A stretch of DNA of 46,684 nt from Treponema sp. GTDB lineage: Bacteria; Spirochaetota; Spirochaetia; Treponematales; Treponemataceae. The position numbers were made by a program, and so were the translations under genes. The stretch spans positions 16,916-63,599 of the forward strand of contig JAAVAP010000019.1 in assembly GCA_014804005.1 (NCBI GenBank). Reading direction: 5' to 3'. Of this stretch, positions 1 through 8,807 are shown in pieces (within the stretch, counting starts at the first letter, position 1; each line of letters opens with the position of its first letter). The notes beneath the pieces were generated by a model. It saw nothing but the letters and a program-made list of their open reading frames with translations. It made no database searches and had not been told where the DNA came from.

Positions 1-1
1 A

Positions 2-367
2 AAAAAAATAGTCGGCGACGTTTTGACTTCCGACATTGTGCTCATCGCCGCCCCTTCCTATTGGGCGGACGTGCCCGCGCAACTCAAAACTTTGTTCGAC
101 AGGACAACGCCTTACGGCGACACAAATCCCAAAAGAATTTTGAAAGCCGAAAAATCCATCAAAGGAATCGCGATAGCAGTGCGCGCCGGAATGCGAGAGC
201 AGGAAAACGAATTGATATTGAATGCAATCGAACACTACTTCGGGCACTTGGAAATTGAAACCATAAAAAGAATTTCGATAACGCAGACGGACACATTGAA
301 CGATTTGCTCGAAAATCACGCCGACGAAATCAAGCAAATTTACGAACTGGGAAAATCATTGTCATAA
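2..367 (+). CDS. NAD(P)H-dependent FMN reductase / flavodoxin-fold protein, 5' partial
   Basis: The reading frame is open to the left edge, so the N-terminus lies outside the window and the TTG at 23 is not the real start. The visible residues include SDIVLIAAPSYWADVPAQLK followed by LFDRT. A hydrophobic strand, then a P-S-Y-W turn, then a Q-x-K-x-x-x-D-R-T segment is the flavin-binding pattern of the NADPH-dependent FMN reductase / flavodoxin-like family. The C-terminal half is a helix-strand continuation ending at the TAA at 365-367. Such proteins reduce flavins or quinones in the cytoplasm; the substrate cannot be told. The gene is 61 nt upstream of a DinB-like gene on the same strand. Confident on fold, not on substrate. 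Confidence 0.75.
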   Translation, partial: KKIVGDVLTSDIVLIAAPSYWADVPAQLKTLFDRTTPYGDTNPKRILKAEKSIKGIAIAVRAGMREQENELILNAIEHYFGHLEIETIKRISITQTDTLNDLLENHADEIKQIYELGKSLS

Positions 368-428
368 AATTTTCGGCAAGCCAAAATCAATAAAAAAAAC
401 GCGACATTTCGGCTCGCAGGAGAATCCA

Positions 429-1085
429 ATGAACAAAGAATGGTCGGAACTAAACAAAAGCATCCAAAAGAATCTCGCCAAATCCGAAACATTCGAGCGC
501 GGAATGGCGCAACTTTTGGAATTGCGGCAAAAGCTTTTTTCCGCGCTGCTTGAAATGCGCTCCGAATTAAACGGCGAGCAATTTTGCGAATGCCCGTTCA
601 TGAACGCCGAAGGCTATCACAGCAAGACAATCGCATATTCGATTTGGCACATTTTCCGAATCGAAGACATCGTGGCGCATTCCGTGATAGACGACTGCGA
701 GCAAATATTTTTCCAATGCGATTATCAAAGCCGGACGAACGCGCCAATTTCCACGACGGGCAACGAGCTTGTAAAGCAAAAAATCGTTGACTTCTCTCGC
801 GAACTTAAAATCGACGAACTTTACAACTACGCGCTTCAAGTAAAAGAAAGCACCGAAGATTTTTTGCGCGACATTTATTTTTCCGACTTGCGCACAAAGC
901 CTGAGGGCAGTCGCGAAAAAATCGCTGGCACTTCCGTGAGCAAGGACGAACGAGCCGAATGGCTTCTCGACTATTGGTTCAAAAAAGATGTCAAAGGACT
1001 TATCTTCATGCCGTTCTCAAGGCATTGGATAATGCACGTTGAAGCCGCAATAAGAATCAAAAATAAATTGCTCGCAAAAAAATAG
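429..1085 (+). CDS. DinB/DfsB-like four-helix protein
   Basis: 218-aa, mostly helical cytoplasmic protein. The start ATG has a Shine-Dalgarno AGGAGAA 5 nt upstream. The pattern matches the DinB superfamily. An N-terminal long helix is followed by a helix containing S-I-W-H-I-F-R-I-E-D (about residue 75), and a C-terminal helix carries R-H-W-I-M-H-V-E-A (about residue 200). The spaced histidines are the likely divalent-metal ligands of the family. DinB/DfsB proteins include metal-dependent thiol S-transferases and many members of unknown role, so the reaction is not assigned. A strong promoter for thiI follows, so this gene probably ends its transcript here, although no clear terminator hairpin is visible at 1086-1130. 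Confidence 0.7.
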   Translation: MNKEWSELNKSIQKNLAKSETFERGMAQLLELRQKLFSALLEMRSELNGEQFCECPFMNAEGYHSKTIAYSIWHIFRIEDIVAHSVIDDCEQIFFQCDYQSRTNAPISTTGNELVKQKIVDFSRELKIDELYNYALQVKESTEDFLRDIYFSDLRTKPEGSREKIAGTSVSKDERAEWLLDYWFKKDVKGLIFMPFSRHWIMHVEAAIRIKNKLLAKK

Positions 1086-1131
1086 CGACATAAAAAATGC
1101 CGCTTGCGCTTTCCGCAACATTTTCCACTAC

Positions 1132-1160
1132 TTTTCAAAACGCGATTTTTTTTGTATAAT
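1132..1160 (+). promoter_or_regulatory. sigma-70 promoter of thiI, leaderless arrangement
   Basis: -35 TTTTCA (1132-1137), 17-nt spacer, -10 TATAAT (1155-1160). The ATG of thiI begins only 7 nt after the -10 box and no Shine-Dalgarno fits in that space, so the mRNA would start at or next to the initiation codon. Confidence 0.65.
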
Positions 1161-1167
1161 TTTTTTC

Positions 1168-2382
1168 ATGGTAACCTATCTTGCAAAACTCGGCGAGCTA
1201 ACGCTCAAGGGCACGAACATAAAATTTTTCGAGCGGCAGCTTTTCAAAAACGCGCAATCATATTTTGAAGAAAGCGACAAAGTGAAAATCGAACTTCGCG
1301 CGGGAAGAATGTATTTTTCGGGCGACGACGCGCTCGCGCCGAAAATCGAATTCTGCCTCGAACATTTGATTGGAATCACGGGATTTGCAAAATGCGAAGT
1401 CTGCGAAAAAAACATCGGCGCGATAAAAAAAACGGTGTTCGCGCTTTGCGAGGCGGCTGCGAAAAATGGAGCGAAAACTTTCAAATGCGACACTCGCCGC
1501 GCCGACAAAAATTTCCCGCTCAATTCCTACGAGATAAGCAAGGAAGCCGCGGCGGAAGTTTTCGACAAAAAAATTTTGGCGGTGGACGTGCATTCACCCG
1601 ACGTGACGATTTTCATCGAAGTGCGCGAAAATGTTTTCATTTATACCGCCGCCTCGAAAAACGCTGGCGATTCGATTTTGAAAATTTCAAATTCAAGAAA
1701 GGCACTGCGCGGACTTCCGGTCGGCGTGAGCGGAAAAGGCTTGACCTTGCTTTCGGGCGGCATCGACAGCCCCGTGGCGGCGTTCCGAATGATGAAGCGC
1801 GGAATGAAAATCGACTGCGTTTATTTTCATTCGTATCCCTACACTTCGGACGAGGCGCAAAAAAAAGTCGAGGACTTGGCGGCAATCATTTCGAGATTCG
1901 GAATCAGCGTCCACCTGCACATAGTTTCCTTTACCGAAGCGCAAATGAAAATAAAGCAGACTTCGCCGGAAAATTTTTCGACGCTGCTTTTGCGGATGTG
2001 CATGATGCGCGTGGCAAACCTCGTCGCCGAACGAATCGGGGCGCAATGCATCGTGACAGGGGAAAGCCTCGGGCAAGTGGCGAGCCAAACGATCGAGAAC
2101 ATGAGCGTCACGGAATCGATGGCGGCGTTTCCGCTTTTGCGCCCGCTGTGCGCGATGGACAAAGAAGAAATCACGCTCGAAGCGCAGCGAATCGGCACTT
2201 ACGAAATTTCGATTTTGCCTTACGAAGACTGCTGCGTTTTGTTCAGCCCGAAGCATCCCGTCTTGCGCGCGAGCGTGGACGAAGCGAAAAGAATTTTCGA
2301 CGCGATGCAAATCGAATCGATTTTGCAAAAATCCTACGAAGAGCGCGCCGTGAAAAATTTCCGCTTGGGAAAAGAAGTTTGA
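1168..2382 (+). CDS. thiI: tRNA 4-thiouridine synthase ThiI (no rhodanese domain)
   Basis: 404 aa. ThiI adenylates U8 of tRNA with ATP and transfers sulfur to make 4-thiouridine, and in many bacteria also supplies sulfur for the thiazole of thiamine. Seen here: the N-terminal ThiI-type ferredoxin-like segment (GELTLKGTN near residue 10), a THUMP domain (about 60-165), and the PP-loop ATPase motif LLSGGIDSPVA (about 193-203). The conserved C-I-V-T-G-E-S-L-G-Q-V-A-S-Q segment (about 293) and C-terminal PYEDCCVLFSPKHP follow. The protein stops before a rhodanese domain, as in Bacillus-type ThiI, so persulfide must come from a separate cysteine desulfurase; none is encoded nearby. It has its own promoter and lacks a ribosome-binding site. 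Confidence 0.96.
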   Translation: MVTYLAKLGELTLKGTNIKFFERQLFKNAQSYFEESDKVKIELRAGRMYFSGDDALAPKIEFCLEHLIGITGFAKCEVCEKNIGAIKKTVFALCEAAAKNGAKTFKCDTRRADKNFPLNSYEISKEAAAEVFDKKILAVDVHSPDVTIFIEVRENVFIYTAASKNAGDSILKISNSRKALRGLPVGVSGKGLTLLSGGIDSPVAAFRMMKRGMKIDCVYFHSYPYTSDEAQKKVEDLAAIISRFGISVHLHIVSFTEAQMKIKQTSPENFSTLLLRMCMMRVANLVAERIGAQCIVTGESLGQVASQTIENMSVTESMAAFPLLRPLCAMDKEEITLEAQRIGTYEISILPYEDCCVLFSPKHPVLRASVDEAKRIFDAMQIESILQKSYEERAVKNFRLGKEV

Positions 2383-2407
2383 CAAGACTTGAAAACATTG
2401 CTACAAT
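2379..2407 (+). promoter_or_regulatory. sigma-70 promoter of the YARHG lipoprotein gene, leaderless
   Basis: Consensus -35 TTGACA (2379-2384), overlapping the thiI stop codon, 17-nt spacer, -10 TACAAT (2402-2407). The ATG at 2415 follows 7 nt after the -10 box with no Shine-Dalgarno. Confidence 0.75.
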
Positions 2408-2414
2408 TTTCATA

Positions 2415-3956
2415 ATGAAAAAAATATTGCCATTAATTTTTATTTTTTTCGCGCTGGGCTGCGCTTGCAAAACACAGAGTCTTGTGAGTTTTGAAGAAGC
2501 CGTAAGAAATTCAAAAAAAAATCTTCAAGACAGCAAAGTCATATATGCAAGAAGACTGAAAAGTTCACCTGCGACCATTCCGGATGGATGGGCAAAGTTT
2601 TTTGTAGTAACAGAAAGATTTATAGAAAAGCCCGATTATCCTCCGGAAGGGATTTTTTACGAATCCGATATTTTTGTGGCAAAAGACAACGCGCTGTTCC
2701 ATGATGTCGGCATAGAGTCTGCGGATTATGGAATGGACGAGCAGGAAAAATTCGCAGGCGGCCAGAAAAAGCACTTATATTTTGAAAACCAAAGATTCGG
2801 CAGCCAGGAAGACACTGTAAATCTTTTTTATAATTCCGCCTTGCAAAAGCAAATCGAAAATATAAGAATACAGCCATTTGTATGCTTCATCTACGATTTT
2901 AACAAAGACGGATATGACGACATAATTCAATTGGGTCATGCCAATATTACAATTTACGACGGCGCGCCGACGAAAAACCAATGGAATGTTTTGTTTTATT
3001 CATTTTGGGACGGCATTCATTTCAACGATGACTGGGAGCATGTGTGGAAATCGGCAGAGCAAGCGCCTGAGTTTGTAATTTTCAATGGTCGCAGAGGAAT
3101 AAAATTATATGGCAACGTTTTGCTAGATGCCAAAAAGCATTCTGATGAAATACTAAGAGAAGGACAATGGCTTTTCTTTTATTTTGACAAAAACAAAAAT
3201 ATTTTTTTGAGGGATGAAGACGCTTCAAGTTGGGAATTGGAAGGCGTTCATGGAAGTGAAACTTTTTTTGCAGACTATGGGCTTGATTTCAACGCCTTGG
3301 ACAGGGAATTGAATTTGCAGCAAATACAAAACTTGTGTCCCGCCTCGCTTCGAGTTTTGCGCAACGCGATTTACGCAAGGCACGGAAGGTCTTTTAAAAG
3401 CGAAGACTTGCAGGCTCTTTTTAACGAGTATCCATGGTATGAGGCCTCCCCCTCTTACTCTGATTCTCTTTTGACCGCGACGGACAAACATAACATCGAC
3501 CTCATAAAACAAGTCGAAGAAAATCCCAAGAAAACAAGCCTTTACTTGGAACAAACAATGTTTGATTCGGATATTCCGCAAACAGGCTTCTCATCCGATC
3601 GGAGTAAAATTTATATGGCAAAATATAATTTGAGATGCCACGAAATTTCAATGGCAAAAACAGCCACAAAAGGCATGGCAACATATCTTTTCCTGACTTC
3701 CGAACCCATATCTGACTTTAGCATGATCGACAAATCTTTTCACAATTCTGAAATTGTTTTTAGACAACGATATGGACAGTGCAAGCCCGACACAAGCCAG
3801 GACAGCATCAGCTATTCTGAGGCTTTGTTTATTTTATGCGGCAATAGAAACATCCTAAACCCGAAGAACAATATACAAAACAAAAATTGTCTCACGGGAA
3901 AAGAACTTTTGGATTTGCAAAAAAGCATAAGGAAAATGAAAGCCGAAGAAGACTAG
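2415..3956 (+). CDS. Lipoprotein with YARHG domain
   Basis: 513 aa. The frame is open much further upstream through thiI, but the start at 2415 gives a classic lipoprotein signal (MKKILPLIFIFFALGC, lipobox ending at Cys16) and sits just behind a consensus promoter. The middle part (about 60-290) is rich in F/Y/D and contains D-F-N-K-D-G-Y-D-D (about residue 160-170), which resembles an FG-GAP/VCBS-type calcium-binding loop. Residues about 300-375 carry the YARHG extracellular domain: LRNAIYARHGRSF, then LFNEYPWYEA. The remaining C-terminal 140 residues are unassigned. YARHG domains occur on exported proteins, often with peptidase or lipoprotein partners; the function is unknown. Likely anchored in an envelope membrane. 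Confidence 0.85.
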   Translation: MKKILPLIFIFFALGCACKTQSLVSFEEAVRNSKKNLQDSKVIYARRLKSSPATIPDGWAKFFVVTERFIEKPDYPPEGIFYESDIFVAKDNALFHDVGIESADYGMDEQEKFAGGQKKHLYFENQRFGSQEDTVNLFYNSALQKQIENIRIQPFVCFIYDFNKDGYDDIIQLGHANITIYDGAPTKNQWNVLFYSFWDGIHFNDDWEHVWKSAEQAPEFVIFNGRRGIKLYGNVLLDAKKHSDEILREGQWLFFYFDKNKNIFLRDEDASSWELEGVHGSETFFADYGLDFNALDRELNLQQIQNLCPASLRVLRNAIYARHGRSFKSEDLQALFNEYPWYEASPSYSDSLLTATDKHNIDLIKQVEENPKKTSLYLEQTMFDSDIPQTGFSSDRSKIYMAKYNLRCHEISMAKTATKGMATYLFLTSEPISDFSMIDKSFHNSEIVFRQRYGQCKPDTSQDSISYSEALFILCGNRNILNPKNNIQNKNCLTGKELLDLQKSIRKMKAEED

Positions 3957-3966
3957 AAGAAAAAGT

Positions 3967-3999
3967 GATTCGTGCGGAGGGTTTCATACCCCAACGCTT
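3967..3999. repeat. REP-like intergenic repeat, copy A
   Basis: Starts 11 nt after the lipoprotein stop, between convergent genes. About 32 nt beginning GATTCGTGCGGAGGGTTTC and containing the small hairpin GGGT-TTCAT-ACCC. It recurs in inverted orientation at 34102-34133 (2 differences) and 39487-39518 (about 6 differences). Confidence 0.7.
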
Positions 4000-4017
4000 G
4001 CGTCGAGGTATGTTGAT

Positions 4018-5148
4018 TTACTTTTCCAAAAGCAATTTCGCAATCTTGCTTGAATCCGTGTCGATTTTAAGGTTCGCGAAATTTTCCGCCATTCGCTCGT
4101 CGAAATTTTCGTCTTCCAAAATTTCCTCAATTTTGTCGTAAATCGCGCCAGGCTTTTGGATAAAATATCCAACTTTGTTGCGAACGGCAAAGCGCATGTT
4201 GCCAAGTTCCTGATTGTGAATGTAGCGTGAAATTATGACGGGTTTTTTGCACGAAAGCACTTCGAGCAGCGTTGCAGGGCCCGCCTTCATCACGACGCAA
4301 TCGGAAAGCTTTATCAGCTCGTCCAAAAAATTCACGAAGCCGAAAACGTGCAAGTCAAGCTTCGGATAGATTTTTGAAAAACCTTCGAGGTAAGTTTTTT
4401 TCGCAAGGTCTTTTCCGCAGACGATTGCGATCGCGAATTTCGCACGACGCGCCACACACTTTGTGATGATTTCCACCGCGCCAGGAATGCCGTCCCCTCC
4501 CCCGACAAGAAGCACGACTTTTTTGTCCTGCTCGAAGCCGTGCTTTTTCCGAAGAGCCGCGATGTCGTCCTTGTCAAAAGGAATCGTGTATTTTTCGCCG
4601 AGCACGAACGGCACGACAGTGATTTGCTTTTCAGGAATTTTTTGCGTGAGCGCGAATTGCTTCGCTTCCTCGGAATAAACAAAATAGTCAAGCCGCCTGT
4701 CCCAAAACCATGCGGTTGGCGTAGTGAACGGATCAGTCACCATCACGGTAAGATTGATTTTTTTTCCGCTGCGCAAAATCGCGGACTTCGCGAAAGTGGA
4801 AAGCGCGAAATGAAACGAAACAATGTCTGTGGGATTTTCGCGTTCGATGACTTTTTGCAAATATCGAGTCGTGTGGCTTCGCAAAATCGCGCCGAAAAAA
4901 GTCACCGCCGCCCGATGCATCGTAATATCGTAGATGAGCGAAAACGCGCCGTGCACGGCATTCGTCGCGATAAAATATCCGTGTTCGAACATCGCCTTGC
5001 CGAAAAAATTTTTCCTGTCGAAGCCGTTCACCATCACGATTTCCGAATCGGGATTCTGCTTCAAAATATGTTCCTTCAAAACGCGCGCCGTGGAAATGTG
5101 TCCCGCGCCGGTCGTGAGGTAAAGAAACAAAAATTTTCGCCGTGCCAT
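4018..5148 (-). CDS. GT28 / MGDG-synthase-like lipid glycosyltransferase
   Basis: 376 aa from ATG 5148, chosen over the upstream GTG at 5157 because GAGGT lies 7 nt before it. The N-terminus FLFLYLTTGAGHISTARVL has the G-A-G-H motif of the MGDG-synthase N-terminal domain. The C-terminal half shows the MurG/GT28 nucleotide-sugar fold with VVLLVGGGDGIPGA (about 215-228) and the donor-binding stretch V-V-M-K-A-G-P-A-T-L-L-E-V (about 290-302). The family transfers glucose, galactose or GlcNAc to diacylglycerol or lipid carriers at the inner face of the cytoplasmic membrane. Treponemes contain glycosyldiacylglycerols, so membrane glycolipid synthesis is the likely role (inference; the sugar is not determinable). 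It starts 13 nt after an outer-membrane protein gene and is probably the last gene of that operon. Confidence 0.88.
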   Translation of the reverse strand: MARRKFLFLYLTTGAGHISTARVLKEHILKQNPDSEIVMVNGFDRKNFFGKAMFEHGYFIATNAVHGAFSLIYDITMHRAAVTFFGAILRSHTTRYLQKVIERENPTDIVSFHFALSTFAKSAILRSGKKINLTVMVTDPFTTPTAWFWDRRLDYFVYSEEAKQFALTQKIPEKQITVVPFVLGEKYTIPFDKDDIAALRKKHGFEQDKKVVLLVGGGDGIPGAVEIITKCVARRAKFAIAIVCGKDLAKKTYLEGFSKIYPKLDLHVFGFVNFLDELIKLSDCVVMKAGPATLLEVLSCKKPVIISRYIHNQELGNMRFAVRNKVGYFIQKPGAIYDKIEEILEDENFDERMAENFANLKIDTDSSKIAKLLLEK

Positions 5149-5161
5149 CACAATCACCTCG

Positions 5162-6865
5162 CTAATAAACGTATTTTACAGAAAGTGAAAAATAGTTGTT
5201 GAATTCATCGTGCAGTTTTTCCGCCCAAGCTTTTCTCGCGGCGGCAATTTCATTTGAAGACGCGCCTTCGCCAACACCTTTGAAAATCGCCGTGTCCACA
5301 CCCGCATTGTGAATGTATTCGAAAGTGTAGCCGAAATTCAGCGAAAGCGCGCCAGCCTTGTTTCTAAAAAATTCATAACTCGAATCAAATCCCAATTGCA
5401 CGATGTACATCTTGTGCTTTTGCTTCATAAAAACATTTCGCTCCTGAACGCTCGTGGGATACGGATCTGTTTCCGCGCCGCCCGAATTGTCGAGGCCGTG
5501 AAATTTTGTGTTGTGCGCTATCACTTCTTCATCGCTCCAACTTTCGGTTTCATTCGCATGGCGGGCAAAATCCGTGAACACGTTCAGCTTAAAACGCTTC
5601 ACAGGTTCGAAATGAATTTCAAAATGGAAGCGGTCGGAATTCGGTGGCAAACTCGAGCCAATGCAAATTCCGCGATTCGTGTAATTTTGATAATTGTACG
5701 AAGTCTCGTCAATTCCACCGGTTTTGGAAGGAGAATTGAGCCAATGCGAATACATATAAGGAAGCACGAGCGTATAGTCGAGCGAAATCATATTGCAAAA
5801 ATCAGATTTCGGAGTGTAGACAACGCCCGTTTGAAGCGCCGCCTTGAACTTGGAATCAAAATCGCCCTTCGCCCAATCGTCAACGCTGATGTCGTCAATC
5901 GCGAACGAAAGCGCGGCTTCAAATCCATCGAACGGACGATATTCAAATTGCAAGCCGTAAATGTCATTGTCGCCCGCATCAAACATTCCCTGCAACAAAA
6001 TGAACGGGGCAGGAATCAAATACGAAGGGTCGAAGCGTTCGCCGAAAATCGCCGCCTCGTAATACGAAATCGAAAGCTGCTTTATCGGAGTGAATCGAAT
6101 CGAATGGAACGCCAAAAATTTGTTCGCCGCATAATCGTTCTTGAAATTCGAAGCCGCGATTTGCGAGATGCTCTGCGAATATTGCACTTTTTCGCCAGCG
6201 TAATTGAAAAGAAAATTCGCCATATGATATGAATTCGGATTCAAGATTATGGAATCGTGGCCGAAAACATTTCCGAATCCCATTCGATTCGAGGCGATCA
6301 TTCCGCTGATTTTTTCAGTTCCGAGCGCAAGCCCCGCAATCATATCCCAGTTGCCGTCGAGCGGGCCGAGTTCTGCAGCATCGCCCCAAGTATCAAGCGG
6401 ATCGTTCCTGAAAGCGCGGAGCATTTCACGCGATTCGGTGGAATTGTTATGCAAGTTCAATCCCAAATCGTAGCCAAGCGTGAGCCATGGCAAAAAATCC
6501 AAGTCACCGAAAAACGAAGGCTCGCCGTAAACGAATTTTTTGTTCCAATCTTCGCCGCCGCCACTGAGCTTCACTTGTGCGCCAGCCTCAAGCGCGACGT
6601 GCCATTTTTTTCCGAAATATTTTTCGTAATAATATTGCGCTTTTTCCGCGTCGGTCTCGCGGCCGTTTTCAATCACTTCGTCCAAAATATTTTTTATCAC
6701 CGCCGCAGGATACGGACTCATCTGCGGAAGAAAATCGACATAGCCGCGCACTTGCCATTCGCGCGCCGATTCGTAAAAATCCAAATTCGGATCGACCGTA
6801 ATTTGCGCGGATAAAACCGTCGCGCCGGCAAGAAAAATCACCGCAAGAAAAATCTTTTTATTCAT
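5162..6865 (-). CDS. Outer-membrane beta-barrel protein, Wzi-like, paralogue 1
   Basis: 567 aa. Signal peptide MNKKIFLAVIFLAGATVLSA, cleavage probably after LSA. Shine-Dalgarno GGAG 6 nt before ATG 6865. The mature N-terminus is helical with a Y-P-A-A-V-I-K-N-I-L segment. The rest is a long run of amphipathic strands with many F/Y/W residues and ends in a Y-V-Y aromatic triplet, a typical outer-membrane insertion signal. The architecture resembles capsule-assembly Wzi-type barrels and matches the two genes upstream, although it is the most divergent of the three. The signal peptide contains a 15-nt tandem duplication (IFLAV/IFLAG), and its start region is duplicated 150 bp upstream. The Wzi assignment is by pattern only. 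Confidence 0.7.
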   Translation of the reverse strand: MNKKIFLAVIFLAGATVLSAQITVDPNLDFYESAREWQVRGYVDFLPQMSPYPAAVIKNILDEVIENGRETDAEKAQYYYEKYFGKKWHVALEAGAQVKLSGGGEDWNKKFVYGEPSFFGDLDFLPWLTLGYDLGLNLHNNSTESREMLRAFRNDPLDTWGDAAELGPLDGNWDMIAGLALGTEKISGMIASNRMGFGNVFGHDSIILNPNSYHMANFLFNYAGEKVQYSQSISQIAASNFKNDYAANKFLAFHSIRFTPIKQLSISYYEAAIFGERFDPSYLIPAPFILLQGMFDAGDNDIYGLQFEYRPFDGFEAALSFAIDDISVDDWAKGDFDSKFKAALQTGVVYTPKSDFCNMISLDYTLVLPYMYSHWLNSPSKTGGIDETSYNYQNYTNRGICIGSSLPPNSDRFHFEIHFEPVKRFKLNVFTDFARHANETESWSDEEVIAHNTKFHGLDNSGGAETDPYPTSVQERNVFMKQKHKMYIVQLGFDSSYEFFRNKAGALSLNFGYTFEYIHNAGVDTAIFKGVGEGASSNEIAAARKAWAEKLHDEFNNYFSLSVKYVY

Positions 6866-7026
6866 TTTCGCTCCTTAAAAATTAAGTTCGCAGGAAACAT
6901 CAGTTTCCGAAGAACTTAATTTCGCCTGCGTGAGCAGGCAAGTGAATAAGCGAGTTTTCGCAAGAAAACTCGAAGTTAAAATTGTCGCGCCGGCAAGAAA
7001 AATCTTTTTATTCATTTTCGCTCCTT
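6843..7026. repeat. 34-bp direct repeat flanking a hairpin-array element
   Basis: Positions 6843-6876 and 6993-7026 are identical 34-bp copies containing the Shine-Dalgarno, the ATG and the first six or so codons of the 5162-6865 gene. The match continues further as GTCGCGCCGG next to each. Between them lie three perfect hairpins. The first is 6879-6922, with an 11-bp outer stem and an inner GGAAAC/GTTTCC stem. The second is 6924-6939, GCCTGC/GCAGGC. The third is 6951-6972, a 9-bp stem CGAGTTTTC/GAAAACTCG. It looks like a hairpin element bordered by a duplicated gene start. Confidence 0.8.
6875..7015 (-). CDS. 46-codon ORF made from a duplicated signal-peptide start and the hairpin element
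   Basis: Starts with the same Shine-Dalgarno and first codons (MNKKIFLAGAT) as the real gene at 6865, then runs through the hairpin element without a stop. It ends exactly at the Shine-Dalgarno of the 6865 start. Its ATG overlaps the stop codon of the upstream outer-membrane gene (7008) by 8 nt, so ribosomes could reinitiate. Most likely the pre-insertion start of paralogue 1, now separated from its gene. Whether a peptide is made is unknown. Confidence 0.4.
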   Translation of the reverse strand: MNKKIFLAGATILTSSFLAKTRLFTCLLTQAKLSSSETDVSCELNF

Positions 7027-8756
7027 TTCGATTTCATCTTCGCAAATTTGAATCGCGCGCTCAAGGCGCATTCAAACGAAACTTCCGTATTTCCTTTTTC
7101 GTGCCCGCTGTTCGAAACAATTGCGAGCGCGGATTGTGCGAAAAATTCCAGCCAAGGCTTAAAGCAATAATTTCCGCTCAACGAAATCACGTTTACGAAT
7201 TCGGGATTCTTTCCCGAAGGCGCGACAAAATTTCGTCCGTTTCTATATTTGTCGCTTCCTTCTGCGCGAGGATAAACCCAATCCTTTTCAAGAGTTTTGC
7301 CATTTTCGCCATTCTTGTCCTTTCCAATTTCCAAAACTCGCGGTCCCCACCCGACCTCTTTGAAGATGTCAGGATCGGAAAGTTCACCTCGCGCGAGGAA
7401 CAAATATTTAAATCCCGCCGACCATTTTTTCGGCACTTCATACGAAGCGCAAAAAGTCGCCGCAATCGTGTCAGGACCGTAGCGCGTTCCAAGCCATTCA
7501 TAAAAATCATCCGAGCCGTTGCTTTCCGAAGAAGTCCTCACGAAAGACCAGTTTGGACTTGAGTTGATGAAAAGGTAAGGCTGCGCGTAATAACCTTCCA
7601 AATTTAGATGCAAATGCCCCGCTCCAAGCGGAATGTACGATTCAGCCCCGGCCTGCCAGCCCATCGCATTCGGAACATAATTGTCATCGTCCATGTCGTC
7701 GTCGTTCAGTTCCACGGGAAGCTGAAATTGCGTCATCGACCAAAGCGCGTAAAGCCGCAAAAATTTTGTCGGCGCGTAATTCATCTTTAGCGCGACGAAG
7801 CTTCCCACGTCGCTGCCTTCTGCCTGATAGTCCAGCCACGAAGCGTATCCATGGAAGAACATCATCGGATTGAAAAAGCGCAAATCCATAGGACCGTAAG
7901 GCAGACACGCCTCCATCACGGAAATCTGGAATTTTTTCTTTTTGCCGATTCGAATGTCAACCTTGTGCGAATACATATATCGATTCGTGTTGAACTGCGT
8001 CAAGCCCGCCGTGTATTGAACGATCGGCGAAAAAATCGAAAGGCTCGCCGCCGTAGCGTCCGTCAAAAATTCCGATTGGATTATAGAGCCAGTTTCCGCG
8101 CGCCCGAAATTCTGCGCCATATTGCTGATTCGGAAATTCATTCCGACGCTTTCCGTGAACATCACGCCAAGCGAGCCGTATGCGTCGTGCGGAAAGTTCA
8201 CGTCAAAATCAGAACTGCCAAGCGGAAGGTTGAAATAGATGTCGCTCGCGCCTTTCGCGGTTTTGTTCAACGCGGCAATCACGTCAACAAAAAAAGTCGC
8301 GTAGTCGCCCACGCCAAGCGTGATTGGAAGTTCCAAAAAATTCTTTTTTTCGAACCTGTCGTAAATCCAAGGAACGTCGTCGTTCGTTTTAAAGAATCCT
8401 TCCAAATTCGCCTCAGGCTCAATTCGCGCCTGCATTATCGAAGCCTGCACGGAAAAATTCTTTTCGTCGAAGAAATCGAAAATATTGTCGTAATGATTTT
8501 TTCCCGCCGCGCTCAAATCCTCGTATTCAATTTCTGAAAGCATCGAGCGAATCTGCGCAATCGTAAGCGGCGCTTGATCCGAAAACTGGACGATGCCGCT
8601 TTCCTGTTCCAAAACTTGAAGCGAATCATAAATCCAATGCCGAGGCGGAATCAAAGTTTGCGCGCCGCGTCCTGCCTTTTCCGCCGCGAACGAAATTTGC
8701 GAGACGAAAAAAAACGCGCAAAGAAAAAATATTTTTTCAAAATCAAAGCATTTCAT
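7008..8756 (-). CDS. Outer-membrane beta-barrel protein, Wzi-like, paralogue 2
   Basis: 582 aa from ATG 8756. This start gives a compact signal peptide MKCFDFEKIFFLCAFFFVSQ ending near FAA. An in-frame ATG at 8786 is possible (GAGGG 11 nt upstream) but adds ten residues ahead of the signal. After the signal the motif H-W-I-Y-D-S-L-Q-V-L-E, then A-P-L-T-I-A-Q-I, then E-Y-E-D-L-S-A-A-G-K closely matches paralogue 3 (HWVYDALAQIE, APLSIQTIQ, EHLSEAGK). This shared N-terminal helical plug resembles the start of Wzi-type capsule-assembly proteins. The rest is barrel-like, with repeated aromatic-rich strands. Downstream of paralogue 3 by about 50 nt. A role in surface glycan attachment or transport is an inference. 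Confidence 0.72.
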   Translation of the reverse strand: MKCFDFEKIFFLCAFFFVSQISFAAEKAGRGAQTLIPPRHWIYDSLQVLEQESGIVQFSDQAPLTIAQIRSMLSEIEYEDLSAAGKNHYDNIFDFFDEKNFSVQASIMQARIEPEANLEGFFKTNDDVPWIYDRFEKKNFLELPITLGVGDYATFFVDVIAALNKTAKGASDIYFNLPLGSSDFDVNFPHDAYGSLGVMFTESVGMNFRISNMAQNFGRAETGSIIQSEFLTDATAASLSIFSPIVQYTAGLTQFNTNRYMYSHKVDIRIGKKKKFQISVMEACLPYGPMDLRFFNPMMFFHGYASWLDYQAEGSDVGSFVALKMNYAPTKFLRLYALWSMTQFQLPVELNDDDMDDDNYVPNAMGWQAGAESYIPLGAGHLHLNLEGYYAQPYLFINSSPNWSFVRTSSESNGSDDFYEWLGTRYGPDTIAATFCASYEVPKKWSAGFKYLFLARGELSDPDIFKEVGWGPRVLEIGKDKNGENGKTLEKDWVYPRAEGSDKYRNGRNFVAPSGKNPEFVNVISLSGNYCFKPWLEFFAQSALAIVSNSGHEKGNTEVSFECALSARFKFAKMKSKRSENE

Positions 8757-8807
8757 TTTTTCGTCCGCTGGTTTCAAAAAAAACATCCGTATTCGTTCCC
8801 TCGCAAA

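Noticed and set aside
1392..2414. Long upstream extension of the YARHG lipoprotein frame through thiI
   Set aside because: It is the out-of-frame shadow of thiI. The promoter, lipobox and conserved thiI motifs all place the real start at 2415.
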